Part shown: positions 28,419 to 41,530 of the stretch, one piece after another | Layout of the letters: every line of letters begins with the position of its first letter | Numbering within the stretch: the stretch's first letter is position 1 | Assembly (NCBI GenBank): GCA_022749755.1 | Contig: CM040444.1 | Coordinates: 4,467,009 to 4,531,008 of the forward strand | Reading direction: 5' to 3' | Length of the DNA: 64,000 nt | Source of the DNA: Azadirachta indica | Lineage: Eukaryota > Streptophyta > Magnoliopsida > Sapindales > Meliaceae | Position numbers and translations under genes: made by a program | The notes under the pieces: generated by a model | Seen by the model: the letters and a program-made list of their open reading frames with translations, nothing else | Told to the model about the DNA's origin: nothing | The model's database searches: none

Positions 28419-31400
28419 ATGGATGAATCAATAGCTCAATAAGTTTATATATATTATTACACTATTTTATGAATTGTTAGATTTACACACTTTTCAACAA
28501 TTGAGATTGAATATAGTATATGAATTAATTATGTATTAATTATATGTATTAAATTTAATTTTCATTCTCAACTGTTGGAAGTGTCTACATTTAATGGTTC
28601 ATAAATGGTAGAAGAATATATGAGAACTTATGGGGTTATTGATGCTCTCCAAATTTTTCATCATTGAATTCATATGGTTCATAAATAGTATAAGAATATG
28701 TTTGTGTACTTCTTATTTTTTAATATAATGTTTATTACTTTTAAGTCCTCCTAATTTCTTATTGCACCTATTTTTCTATTCTCATAATAAATTTTTGTAA
28801 TGTTTAAAAAATATATATATTTTTTATTGTTTTGCTGTACATGAAAAATTTAAAATATATAAGTTAAATATGATTATTTATTTTGGAAAGAGAGGAAAAT
28901 CAAATTAAAAGTTACTTGTTAGAAAGAAATTATTTTGAAGATTTATTTATTGAGAGGAAAGATAAAAGAAAGAAAAAGACATAAAAAAACTTATCAAATG
29001 AGTTTATATGAATCTTTTATATTTTGTTAATGCAATCTTAGCTTTTGATACATACTTAATTTACAACGGGTGGTTTTTTGTATTAAAAAAAAAAAAAGAA
29101 CTGCTGATCCTATCTATATATATCACATGCGTATGTATGTAAGTTAAACATCATCATAAAATGTTTCATAAAATCCTCAAAAGCCTACCTCTAACATTTT
29201 TATAGATTTATTAAATAAAAGTTATTTATTTATGAAAAATCATATTTTTATGATTAATAAACGAATTCTATTAATTACAATGATTTATGTTTATATATCA
29301 AATTTGAAATGTTTGGTAGCAATAAAATTAAATCTAAGAAAAGGTTAATGAAACTTTGTCCTTAATATAGTCAGTGACTTTGACTAGAAGGATAGTGTAT
29401 ATACTTTATTTAACTACATGGTTAAGAGTGAGATATACTTTAATCAAACCACTAATTATTAAATTATAATACTTTAGGAATAATAAATTAATTCAAATCC
29501 AAGATTGTGTGTAAAAAGAAAGACCCTCAATAGACTAAATTAGTGCAATTTATAAATCAAATCAAGACAAAAATTTTACAAAATAAGAGGAAAACATTCC
29601 ATGCGTAAAGAATTGTTGTATTCCAAGGCAATCTTTCAAAGTGATTTTGTCTCAAAAGTGCTTCCAATGGAACAAAAAGCAATAATGAAGACAAAAATTT
29701 TGCAGATTAAGAGGTCTCTTACTTCGTATTTTGGTACCATATATGCATGAAATTAAATTAATTAAAATTAAATATTCAAGAATCAAGATGATCTTCCAAA
29801 AGGGATATTGTTTTTGGAAGTATTTGAAAATTATTATATAGAATAAAGTTTGATTTATTTTTGTTTAATTTATGTATTTAATATTAATTTTTTTTTTGTC
29901 TTGTATTAATGAAAATACGTTGAGTTATACTTTTTTAGACGTTGGATTGGAAATTAGCAAAGATTTTTAATACCGAAAATAATTTAATAAATAATTAAAG
30001 AGAAAAAGCCAAAAGAGCAAAGCACTAATTTTACATGCATGGTGCATATTACAATCACCTAACAAATTTATTAATCATATTAACAAATTTTTTAACAATT
30101 TTTTTTAAAAATTGCATAGAAAAATATTTTAATTTGAAATGAAATAATTTAAAGAACAAAACACAACATTATTTTATAATATATTATCGTATTTGATCAA
30201 ATTTCAACATACAATTTTATAAAGAAAATTATATTATTTTGTATATTTTATGTTATTTGAAATTTTTTAACGTTAAATTTGAAACCTGACACGATATAAA
30301 TTTAAAATCATTCATGTTACACGTTATTAATTTTTTAGAAACATTTTCTGTTTAATTTGTTTTTCAATTATTTTCATTACTTATTCACATAAAATTGATA
30401 TTCTGTGATCGAATTAGTGTTTTATATAAACGTCTAAAACACTGTCGACTTTTTCAGAATTAGGGTTTGGTTCTATTCTATGATTGAATAGATCTCTAAA
30501 AATTTTTATAGTTTTTTTTTTCAATTTTAATTTGGTAATATTTCAAGAATTTGTTATGGGGCCAGCAAAGCCAAAGCAATAGGGTAATTCAGAGGGTGAG
30601 AGAGAATGTCATTTTCGTACCTGCTTCTAACAGAAGTGCTTTTGCAACTGGGAATATAGCTTCCAAAGCTGTACTGGGTCTGGACATGGAAGTGTGACAT
30701 TACATTCAAAGAATCAAAGGAAGAAGAAGTTAAAAAAAATAGAATTTAAAATAAAAAAGCACTTTGGGAACTGCAAGGCACTGCTATTTTTTTAAGTGGG
30801 CAATCCATTGAGAATGACAAATCACTGCTGTGTTGTACTAGGGAGAAGTGCTTTTTTTTTTTTTTTTCCTGCTTTTCCCTTTTGTATGAGTAGTCTAATA
30901 AGGTTGCTTTGTTGAGTAGTTTGTGCACACTGTAATCTAGAAGCTAATTAATTGAATGCCGCCCTAACAGTAGCGATTCAAGTTATCCCTATTTCCATAT
31001 CTTATTCTATTTCAATTTATTAATAAATTAATTTACGTGGGCACTATGAAATAATAGATTAAATTAGGGCTTAATAATTTAATTAATGAGATTAAAAATG
31101 GGTATCGGTTGGTTCAATGAAAAATTTTATTATATGAATATCTTATTTTTAAATCTCGCTAGTATTAAAATTGAAAAAAATAGTTAATATAAATAAAATT
31201 AATCTCTTTTTATAATAAATTTTGGATAGGATAAAAAATTTCGTCTATGAAATATTAAATTTTTATTTCTCATTGTTGTGTGAATTTGATATAACTTAAT
31301 ACTTTTGTGTTAATTGAATTCGGATGGTTTGGAAGTGTTAAATATTCTCTTAAAATTCTAATTTACGACCGAGGGACAATCTTATTGAAAGTTATATTTT

Positions 31401-33839
31401 TAAAATTTTTTGTCTAAATAAATAAATAAATAAATTTCTTATTAAAAGTTATATTTTTAGAATTTTTTATCTAAATAAATAAATAAATTCTTACTTTTAG
31501 TATAAACGTGTTGGAAGCATTTTATTTCTCTTCTTCATTCTTTGTTTTGATTTTTGATTTTTTTCCTAATTTTAACATTCTTTTTTCTTTCTCTTTTAAC
31601 TTTTCCAACGGTTGAATAAGAAGAAAGACGACTAATATTCCCAGTTAGCCATGCACCTTCAAATTAAAATTAAAGATTCTTGCTTTGTCCTTCAAGTAAA
31701 ACACAAATTCACAAAAGCACTTTCTTTTGATACAAAAGCACTTTGGGGTTGCTCAAAAAAAAAAAAAAAGCACTTCGGAGGCATTGCCAAAGTTGTTCAA
31801 AGGGGCATTCAATTGCCTCAAAGCACTTAGATGATCAGCAGCATATCTTTGTATTTCGGCACGCTTTTGCTTTTTCATAAATATTGGAGCTTCCCCTAGT
31901 CAAAGGACAATTATGTTCTTTCCAATATCCCAATATTTAATCCTAATTAATTTATTTTTTTATTATTTTAATTATCATAATTATGTTGTTCAATTAGTGC
32001 CCTTAATTACCCAAAGAGTGCTCTCCATGTTCACTAGTGCCCTTCCTTTTATTCTTTTTCATAGTCTAATTTTTTAATTTTGACTTTATAATCTATTTCA
32101 TGTTAATTTATAAAGCATATATACATGAGCCTAGGATATTTCCTAAGCATTTTCTCTGTTACATATTTACTACCACATCCTTTTCCACAATTAAAAATAT
32201 AATTTATGTAACCTAATTAATTAAATATATAATTTAAATAAGAAGACAAAAATATTTATACTATATTTTTAAATTTACCTAAAGTATTATAAAAATTTCA
32301 CGTCTCACATTATAAATATATACATCATCTATACTTTTATAGTAGTTCGACTCTATTATTAACTATTTTTTACTTGTCTATTTTTGAATATGTTTGTAAC
32401 TATTTTATTTTTATTTTATTTTATTTTTAAAACACAATGTTAAAATATTTAATAAAAATTTATTTTAAAATTAAAATTTTAATTGATATTCATAATAATA
32501 TGGGCGCTATTGAAAGATTACATACTATTAAGAATGTAGATTACAGTACTTTAATTGCATTATTAATAATAATTTTACGTCACGTAATCATTGCTTAGCC
32601 AATGAACTTTGAAAGTTAAAGATATATACTTGATTGATAATTGATTTCCGTTTCTTTTAGAAGATCGTTTTCATGGGTTTGTATAGTAAAAGTTCTTCCA
32701 TTGTTAGTTAATAGAGTTTCAACATTAATGATTTCTATAAAGTGAATATAATATGGATTAAAAAAATAATTTGAAGTTGTTATATCTATGTATCTACTAC
32801 CTTTAATAATGGGCTCAAAATAATTTTTGGAAAAAGAAATTTGGGGATTAATGATCAATTATTGTGTTTAATTTATTCCCATTTTCTAATTGCTTAATCA
32901 TTCCATATTATTGCAATTTGAGTGATTATCAATCATTTTCTCCGACTATTTAAAATTTATACCACTCTTTAAAAAATTAATCATATTGTTTAATAATTTT
33001 AATTCTTGTTCAAAATCAATATGAGTTCTCTTAGAACTCAATTCACACTTATTATTGTAAAAGATAGTACCATCGACAATATAATGTGAACTGTCTATCC
33101 TAAGATTCTAAAAGATATAATTGCATAGATTAAAAGATTGTGTAATTATTATGTACTAATAGTAAAATGACACATTTATTTTATTGTTGTCATTTTACTA
33201 TAGTAAAATGACCAACTGTAGTAGAAAAATAAAATTTACTCTATATATAATTAATAATTTATATTTTATTGAGAAAAATAAATTATTTATATATTAAAAT
33301 TAAGTTAAAATTTTCTCTTAAAAAATAAATAAATAAACTTGAATTAAACTATATATCAAAGTAACCCATATATAAATTAAGAAATTATTCCTTCAAAGTT
33401 AGTATGAGGAGAAATCAATTGCTTAATCTCTTAAATTTGTATTTTAACACCAAATCAAATAGATTATCTTCTTAAGATCCCCTTTTTCTCTTCAATATGT
33501 AGATTTAATTTTTTTTTGTATATAATGTAAGAGAAATTTTATCTCTTAGGTATAATTGGAGCAGTATGAGCCATATTTAATACTTTTATATTATCTTGAA
33601 TTCAAGCAACATTAGAAGGATAAATATAAAATGTATCAATAAATGTGAGAATTAAAACAAAAGGAAGAAGAAAAAGAAATTACTCGTTAAATAATTTTTC
33701 ATCATAACATAGAAGCAGGCAGAGCAGCTGAATTTGGGGCATTTTCCATCCACGCGCCACATTTATCATGTGAATTTTGGTCATATATGAAAAATGATTA
33801 TGTATTTGGAAACTATCGCTTTGGAATTTAGCAAAGTGC

Positions 33840-34060
33840 CCAAAAGACAGCACCTGAGGGCAGGCCTGATGACTTCTAAAACTGTACAAACACACAAAAT
33901 CTAAATGATGAATAGCCAAAATCTTCCCTTTCTGTATGGCATTAAGCTGGAAAATAGCCCTTCGTTACCAATACAACACATTAATCATTGGTTGTGGGCA
34001 GGCCAACATGTAGCAAGTCACAAACATCATAATTCACCACCCATTTTCTTTACTTTTTGT
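33840..34060. repeat. conserved non-coding block shared with 55,014-55,235
   Basis: About 220 bp with roughly four differences between copies, more GC-rich than its surroundings, about 2.2 kb upstream of the copy-A BAM3 start. It includes GGGCAGGCCTGATGACTTCT and TTGTGGGCAGGCCAAC. It could be a regulatory element or an unrecognised RNA; the sequence alone does not decide. Confidence 0.6.
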
Positions 34061-36246
34061 CATAATTTATCTGAAATTTTGAAATATATGTTTTCAATTT
34101 AAATATTTTTCATGTGATATTATTAGAGTTATAACTTTTTTTTTAATATTCAAAATTGATATATACAATTACATATTTATTAGGACTAACTTTGATCAGT
34201 ACAATAATAATGTATGTAATTTAAATATGTACGCTTTTCATATCAGAAAAATTTGGTTTTATAGGATATTTTGAGAAAAATTTATCTTGTTAGAGAGTAC
34301 CGAAGAGAACTCCAACTATTCTTTTTAAATATTAGAGAATATTGAATGTGTGCTAACTACTATACCAAGAATATTAATGTCAAACTTATAGCTTTGTAAA
34401 TAGATTTATAATTTTAAGTATCAGATTGGTGACATGTTATGCATCATCAAGTTACGGTATTTATATATTATCGTATGCTTTTTAATAGTGCGGAGGTAAA
34501 ATTTCTCCCTAATTTAAAAATAAATATTCTCTACAAGTAGATATTCGAAGTATATTATAGTACAATTAATTTAGTCTCTCAAAATATATTTCTCTCAAAT
34601 ATGATGATAAATATCCTTTTATCTCGAGACAGATATATATGAACTATATCATTATATAATTAATATAATTTAGAGTTTGTACTATAATGTCGAAATTCAA
34701 AAAATAAAATAAAATAGAAATAAGACATTTTATATTAAATTCATATATTTAAGTCTAATTACACTTAATAGTAGTAGTAGTTTGATGCTTATATATAAGC
34801 AAATATAATATCAATGCATATAATATATACTTATTCACCATTAAAATACACAATTATATTAGTTTATAATTATTAAATTTCAACGTAATTTAAAAAAAAA
34901 AACTGCCGTTAAGATATTTAATATATCTTCATTTTTACTTAACAGTTAATATTTATAAATTATCTATCTACTTATTTTTCTCTTTTAATCAATCTACTCT
35001 ATACCGATTTCAATTTCACATGAGCCCAACGAAGGTTAAACAATTTATTAATACAAATTTCATGAAACAATAATTTTGAAGTAAAAAACTTTTTGGTTTA
35101 AGGAAAAAAAGAAATGAAAGGGTGAAAAAGTATTAATATTCAAGAAATATCAAGAAAATAGAGTTATGGAACGTTATACGGACATTTTTTTAATTCATTC
35201 TTTTAAATCTCATGAGTAAAGCAATGTCTGCAAAGTGTTTTTAGCTTGAAGATTCTTACTATTTGCCTACAGCATATTTATCCTAACTTTTTAGAATAAT
35301 AGACTTCAAAATTTTGAAAACAATAAAAAATTGTAATTATTGTATGAGTCTAGAATCTGCTACATGCTTGGAATTAATATTTTGATATGGGTCTGGCAAA
35401 ATCAAAGCTGGGAAAAATAGAAAAATAAAAATACTGGCTCTAAAGGAGGCAAGAATTAAAATTAACCATAGATATATAAAATTGGAATAATTTGGTAAAT
35501 GTATATATAGCTTTAATTTGGAGACAATGAAACACAATGGAAATACTTTAATGGCATGCATCAATTACTTTAATTTCCCCACTTTTATGCAATTACAATA
35601 TTAAATATTCATTACAAAGTAAGGGTACATAGTTGTCATTCATGAAAAGCAACAGGACAATTCAGCCATTTGAATTGATTGAAAGTGCAATTTCATCATC
35701 TCTCATTCAAAGCAATATAGAGCATTCTTTGATTAAAGCTAATGGGCATTTTTGTCATAAAAGAAGTAAATAAAGCAAAAAAAATTAAAAGTTAAAAAAA
35801 AATTAAAAAGAGAAACATCAACTTTACCTTTTCTTCCTCTAATCTTCACTTTAAATTTTTTGTTATCTAACTCCTTTTTAATTTATTTTTTACTATTTCA
35901 TAATATTATTTCATTAATAACAAGAAACCCTTCTCTTTCTTTGATTGAAATACATAAACAGAAAATCAATTTTCCATTTCTGGCTGAATTTCTAGTTGAT
36001 ATTCTCTTCCTCTTTCAGAGAGAAAAGGCAAGAAGAAAAAGAACAGAAAAAAGGAGAGGCTACGCTTCTTCCTTGTATATGAACACTTTCTGTGAAGATA
36101 TACACACTTGAAATTTCCCAGATTCCCTTCACTTTTTCCCAGGAAATTTTTAATCATCCAAGTGTTTAAATTCCTTTCTCTTTCCTCCCAGTCCTTCCAA
36201 ACACAATCACTTTGAAAGAAAGAAGAAAAATATTTCCCAGGAAAAT

Positions 36247-37958
36247 ATGGTCTTTTTCATTGTTTTGACACTCCTCTCTCTGCTAAGCGTTACTACCTTT
36301 TCTTCTGCCTCGTCTTTGATTGATGATTTTCATGTTTTGGTTGCTCTCAAACAAGGTTTTGAATTTCCTGAACCAGCTTTAAGCTCCTGGAATTCTTCAA
36401 ATCCAACCTCGGTTTGTTCGTGGGCGGGAATTCTGTGTTCCGGGGACCGAGTTGTTTTATTGGACTTGACAGAATTGAATCTCTGTGGCTCGGTTTCACC
36501 TCAAATTTCAAGACTTAACAAACTCACGAACCTCTCTCTTGGAGGAAATAATTTTACAGGAATCATTGAGATTGGAAACTTGAGTAGTCTTCAATCACTT
36601 AACATCTCAACCAATCAGTTCAGTGGTGGCTTGGATTGGAACTATTCAAGTCTGGAAAACCTTGAAGTGCTTCATGCTTATAACAACAATTTGACAGCTT
36701 TGCTTCCTGTTGCGATTCTGAGCTTGAAGAAACTCAGGTACTTGGATCTTGATGGCAACTATTTCCATGGAAAAATCCCAGAAAGTTATGGAGAGTTAGT
36801 GGGGTTGGAGTATCTTTCACTTGCTGGAAATGACCTTACAGGAAATATCCCTGGTGAGCTAGGCAATCTGACAAACTTGAGGGAGATTTACTTGGGTTAT
36901 TACAATGTTTTTGATGGTGGGATTCTAGAGGAGTTTGGCAAACTGGTAAATTTGGTTCACTTGGATCTCCCGAGCTGTGAATTAGATGTTCCAATTCCTC
37001 ATGAGCTTGGAAACTTGAAGCTGCTTGATACTCTTTACTTGCATACCAACTTTCTTTCAGGTTCAATTTCCAAGCAGCTTGGAAACTTAACAAACCTGGT
37101 GGATCTTGATATCTCCAACAATGCACTCACTGGAGAAATCCATATTCATTCATCAACCTCCAGCTGCTCAAGCTTTTCAATCTCTTCATGAACAGGTTGC
37201 ATGGTTCAATTCCTGACTATGTTGCAGACTTGCCTAATTTGGAAACCTTGGGGCTGTGGCAGAACAACTTCACCGGAATGATACCGGAAAATCTAGGGCA
37301 GAATGGAAAGCTTCAAGTCCTCGACTTGTCTTCAAATAAGCTCACTGGTACAATCCCTCCAGACTTGTGTTCTTCAAATGAGCTGAGAATTCTAATTTTG
37401 TTCAAAAATTTCCTTTTTGGGCCGATTCCTGAAGGGTTAGGGGCATGTTATAGTCTCATTAGAGTCAAGTTGGAGCACAATTACTTGAATGGTAGCGTAC
37501 CAAATGGGTTCATTTACTTGCCTGAACTATGTTCTGTAGAGTTGCATAACAATTATCTGTCAGGTTCATTGCCTGAGAATGGTTATAGCTCTTCAAAACC
37601 TGTTAAATTAGGACTGATCAATTTGTCAAACAATCTCCTTTCAGGTCGTTTGCCATCATCAATGTCAAATTTCTCTTCCCTCCAAATTCTTCTACTTAGT
37701 GGAAACCAATTCTTAGGGCCAATTCCTCCTTCCTTAGGAGAACTAAGACAAGTTTTAAAGATTGATCTTAGCCAAAACTCGCTTTCCGGTGAAATCCCAC
37801 CGGAAATTGGAAACTGTACCAATCTTGTTTACCTTGACATGAGCCGGAACAACCTCTCTGGCTCAATACCACCGGAAATTGGAAACTGTTCCATTCTTAA
37901 TTATCTTGCCATGAGCCACAACAACCTCTCTGGCTCAATACCACCTGAAATTTACTAA
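36247..37958 (+). pseudogene. truncated BAM3-like LRR receptor gene (ectodomain fragment)
   Basis: Closely similar to the gene at 59,583. It keeps the signal peptide ([15 protein letters not shown]), the N-terminal cap with [13 protein letters not shown] and most LRRs. One base is missing at about 37,139: GAGAAATCCATATT here against GAGAAATTCCATATT in the intact copy. This shifts the frame after about 297 codons and ends it at 37,191; the correct frame resumes at 37,188 and stays open to a TAA at 37,956-37,958. It also has one extra 72-bp LRR unit (PPEIGNC ... NNLSGSI) near 37,800-37,945. The last LRR, membrane helix and kinase are absent because the tandem-duplication junction falls here. 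It would at most make a secreted LRR fragment of about 314 aa. Confidence 0.92.
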
Positions 37959-39145
37959 AAGGTGATATAGATCAAACCTCGAGTAATAATAAACATACCG
38001 CAATACATATTTTTAAATTTGGTGGATTATGAATGACAAATTGTGTACAAACCCAATTTTGACTTCAGAATTTCATTTCATTTGGGAAAAATTTGCATAA
38101 ATCAATTCCAATCCATTTCTTTTTGTTTGAAATATTATCTTTTATTCAATCAATACCAATTATTATCGAAGAGACTGTTTTCTGAATTTAAACAGTCACC
38201 AATATATACATGATTGCCAGCGCAGAAAAGTTGGAAACGATTGCAGCTTAAATTAAACATAACCTCTCCAGAGTTCACAAAGTTCGTGATAAACCATGAC
38301 TACAAAATCAAAATAGAAGCAGAAAAATTATAGATTACAGCAATTGATACTTACTTGATCCTGGTTTCTCAACTTCTCTAACAATGTGGGTCATCCCAGC
38401 TTTGTATCCCAAGAAAGCAGTTAATCTGCATAGTTTAGATTGATCCTCCTTAGGAAACGCCGTCACTGCATCGGATAATAGAAAATCAGAAACTAAAAGA
38501 CAATGCATATATTTGAACATTACCATTATGAAAGCATCTATCACCAGCATACAAGTTTTACTAAAGCTATTTGAGCAAGCACAAATCAGTTCATTCCAAT
38601 TTAACCAAACTCTCAAATGTATAGAAAATAAATTCAAGAGTCAACAAGTAAGAACTAGAAAACATAAATGTAACTAGCTTCCTTCAAAGGAGACAACTAG
38701 AATACTCTGGAGTTAATCGCTAGACTTTGAAAAAGACATAATGAGGTGTGATATAATATGTACACGTAAAAGCAGAATAAAGTATTTTTTTTCATTGTAA
38801 TATCAACTTAAACACGAATACCTTACAATTTAACAGTGAGACATGGACTTGTAAAACCAAAAAACAAAATATAGATGAATCAACTGAACCCGAAAATTCA
38901 GAATGTGATAAAAATTTCAGAATGTGTTAATTGGCATGCAAAAGAGAGAATAGTACAAAGATCTCAGCCAATCACAAGAAATATGCACTACGGCGAAAAG
39001 ATCTTGTATTTAGTAATACGTCACATCTAAAAGGTTCCACCTATGCAGAAAGAGAGTTGAATGGGCTCAATGTTAACTAAATACCAGCATAAAAGAGCAA
39101 CAAAGTCTAGCATATATGGTCGAAAACATAGTTTAAATAGTAGCT

Positions 39146-39922
39146 GCAATTATTAATAAAAGAAGGGAAATAAGCTTTATTCCCCCTCCCTATTTGGTTA
39201 AACCGCTTTTACTCTCTTTTATTTTAAAAATATCTCAAGATTCTTTTTCGTTAATGAAAAATGTTAATTTTTTTGTACAAATATAATTTTGCAAAAGTTA
39301 TTTAATTGTGTCAGCCGAAAATACTTTAAAATGATAAGAAGGCAAATTACTTTAAAACCCTTTAATAAACAAATAAAATTCTTTATGTATGTACATACCT
39401 TGATTAATAAAAAATATAATAAAATAATAGAATATGAATAAAGATATTGAGTATGATGAGTTTTCTCTTCTTGTTGTGATTACCATTTAAATTAAATGGT
39501 GTTAGGGTGGGTGGTGGGTCTGGCAGATTGCATGCAAGGTGTTTGATGAAATTCCAAATTCATAGGCTAGTGGTAGCAAGGAAGTGAATGGGTTTTCTAT
39601 CTCACCGTGCCTCCACCTACACCATCTCTTGCACAAGTAACCTAATCTCCTCCACCTTCATCATCTTCAATTTCTGCTGCTCCTCTGTCAACACTACCAC
39701 CAGTTAGCTCACCACGTCTCGCTCCTCCCGCCACCCAACTTGTGGTTTCTACACCATCAGCTTCTCCTACAACCACCTATGATGGCTAATCGGAATTTAA
39801 TAATAAAAATTAAATGATAATTAAATTAAACTAAAATAATTTAATTTTTTGACCAAATCAAAAGAGTAGAATCAGAATAGATTAAGTTTAGAACCAAAAA
39901 ACTTCCGTCTGTAATCAATACA
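39146..39922. other. non-homologous segment replacing leader-intron sequence in the RPL3 pseudogene
   Basis: Copy B matches 23,390-23,417 up to about 39,145 and resumes at 39,923 with sequence matching 23,706. About 290 bp of the original is replaced by about 777 bp. The insert contains a GC-richer stretch (39,595-39,790) whose plus-strand frame reads PPPSSSSISAAPLSTLPPVS and APPATQLVVSTPSASPTTTY with one stop before it. It looks like a captured piece of a Pro/Ser/Thr-rich coding exon. Upstream, CKVFDEIPNS resembles a PPR-type word, but in isolation this could be chance. No terminal repeats found. Confidence 0.55.
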
Positions 39923-40298
39923 GTCGAATGTTACAAGCAGTTTCTGACAGACAATTGAGAATCGACCCCAACCAAAATTGGCAAATAAAAATTATGCCAA
40001 TTCTCGGGATCATATAGGTGTTTCTTTCCAAAATACCCCGTAAAAGGGCCCTTTTCCGAGACTCCAGCCTTGATTACTGCACACCCATTTATTTGGGAAT
40101 CTCATTCAATCAATCATCCACCAAGAAATGCTGTACACCAACATGTTTCCATACACAAGAATATTAAAATAACAATTTGAAATCAAGAAAATTGTTACAA
40201 AAATCAATACATCAACTGTATTACAAGCTAAGAAGTTTAGCAAAGCAAGAAAAGCTAAGTACTTACATTAATTTATCCACGGAAAGCAACATATCCAT

Positions 40299-41033
40299 AG
40301 TTAATTCTGATTTTAGCAGCTTCGATGCCCAACACCAAAATGTTGACTATTTCCTCTGAATTTGTGAAACTCTTCTCTCAAGGATTTAACTTGCCTGCAA
40401 AATAAAGTAATGATTAAGGGGAAGCAGCCTTTTCTGCAAAAAACCTTTTTATGCTTAAGTCAGATTTTAGATTCTTTTGTTTAAGTAAAATTTTACAGAG
40501 TTTCAGTATTCTATTAAAAATTACATACCTTTTCCTTCAATTTACCTTCTATTTATATCAATTTTCATGAGCCAACGGTCATGTTGATTTTGTAACTAAA
40601 ACCTTTAATTGAATCTTCATAATTATACAATTATAAGTAATTACTAGTTTGATTCCTTTGGGAGTTATTATTCTACATTTATTTTCTTCATAACTTCTTG
40701 TTGACTTGACTTGGGATGTCCTCGCGTGATGGTTGATATTGATCTGAACTGAGGCAAAATATTGATTTGATCCTGTTGCTTTCCCAACGGTCACATCATT
40801 TTTATAGCAGAAGTTTTCGACTCTATCCTCATAATTGCAAAATTATGTACATTTATTGATTTGATTCCTTTCGAATAATTATGATTCTTCATTTATTTCT
40901 CAATTAATGTAGGTTCAACTTGGGCTTTGTTGAATTGATTTGATCATAATTCACGATTGATCTTACTAGAATTCGCTTGTGTTGTAATCGTAAGGGTGAC
41001 TTCTTCTTGACCCCCAAGTCATCTCCCTAAACA
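40299..41033 (-). repeat. LTR (3' LTR in element orientation)
   Basis: It shares long blocks with 46,138-46,841, such as CCCAACACCAAAATGTTGAC and AAATTACATA. In minus orientation it begins TGTTTAGGGAG and should end CA; the outer end here is mutated (AGTTAATTC on the plus strand against TGTTGATAC in the other LTR). Confidence 0.88.
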
Positions 41034-41053
41034 CTAAGCTCCCCAATTTTAGT
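41034..41053 (-). other. polypurine-tract-like sequence
   Basis: On the minus strand ATTGGGGAGCTTAG lies directly before the TG of the 3' LTR, where the plus-strand primer of a retrotransposon is expected. It is short and interrupted by pyrimidines. Confidence 0.55.
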
Positions 41054-41178
41054 GAAATTATCATTTTCACTAGAAATTTAATTTCCTTTCTAAAAAGATA
41101 GTATCTATAATTTTAAACCTAATTGTGAGGCTTTAAACACTTGAACAACTGAAAATTGATCACCATTGATACTTGACC

Positions 41179-41530
41179 ATGGCTTCAAATTGAACAACCA
41201 AGAACTGAATACAATCGGCAGTATTCGTCATGGCTTGAACAACCAAGAACCTAACACTTCAAACTGAACAACTACAACCGAACACAATCGGCGATATCCA
41301 TCATGGCTTGAACAACCAAGAACCTAACACTTCAAACTGAACAACTACAACCGAACACAATCGGCGATATCCATCATGGCTTGAACAACCAAGAACCTAA
41401 CACTCCAAACTGAACAACTACAACTAAAAACAATCGGCGATATCCATCATAACTTGAACAACCAAGAACTGAACACAACAAGACAACCAAGAACTGAATA
41501 CAATCGGTATTTTCTATAATCGGTGTTCTT
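41179..41530. repeat. tandem repeat array, 73-bp unit, about three full copies plus partial units
   Basis: Full units start at CATGGCTTGAACAACCAAGA at 41,229, 41,302 and 41,375. The first two are identical and the third differs at a few sites. A diverged partial unit precedes (41,179) and a partial unit follows (41,448), with further AACAACCAAGAACTGAA and ACAATCGG fragments to about 41,530. The array sits between the antisense ORF and the 3' LTR. Confidence 0.95.

Larger units (their letters stand above)
26050..36246. other. duplicated spacer, copy A (RPL3 to BAM3)
   Basis: Very AT-rich intergenic DNA with no credible gene. All short frames are unsupported by motifs, and most are broken in the other copy. 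It includes the BAM3 upstream region. Two blocks stand out as nearly unchanged between copies (27,126-28,390 and 33,840-34,060). The last few hundred bases before 36,247 are the CT-rich leader of the BAM3-like gene and match 59,100-59,582 closely. Confidence 0.6.
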
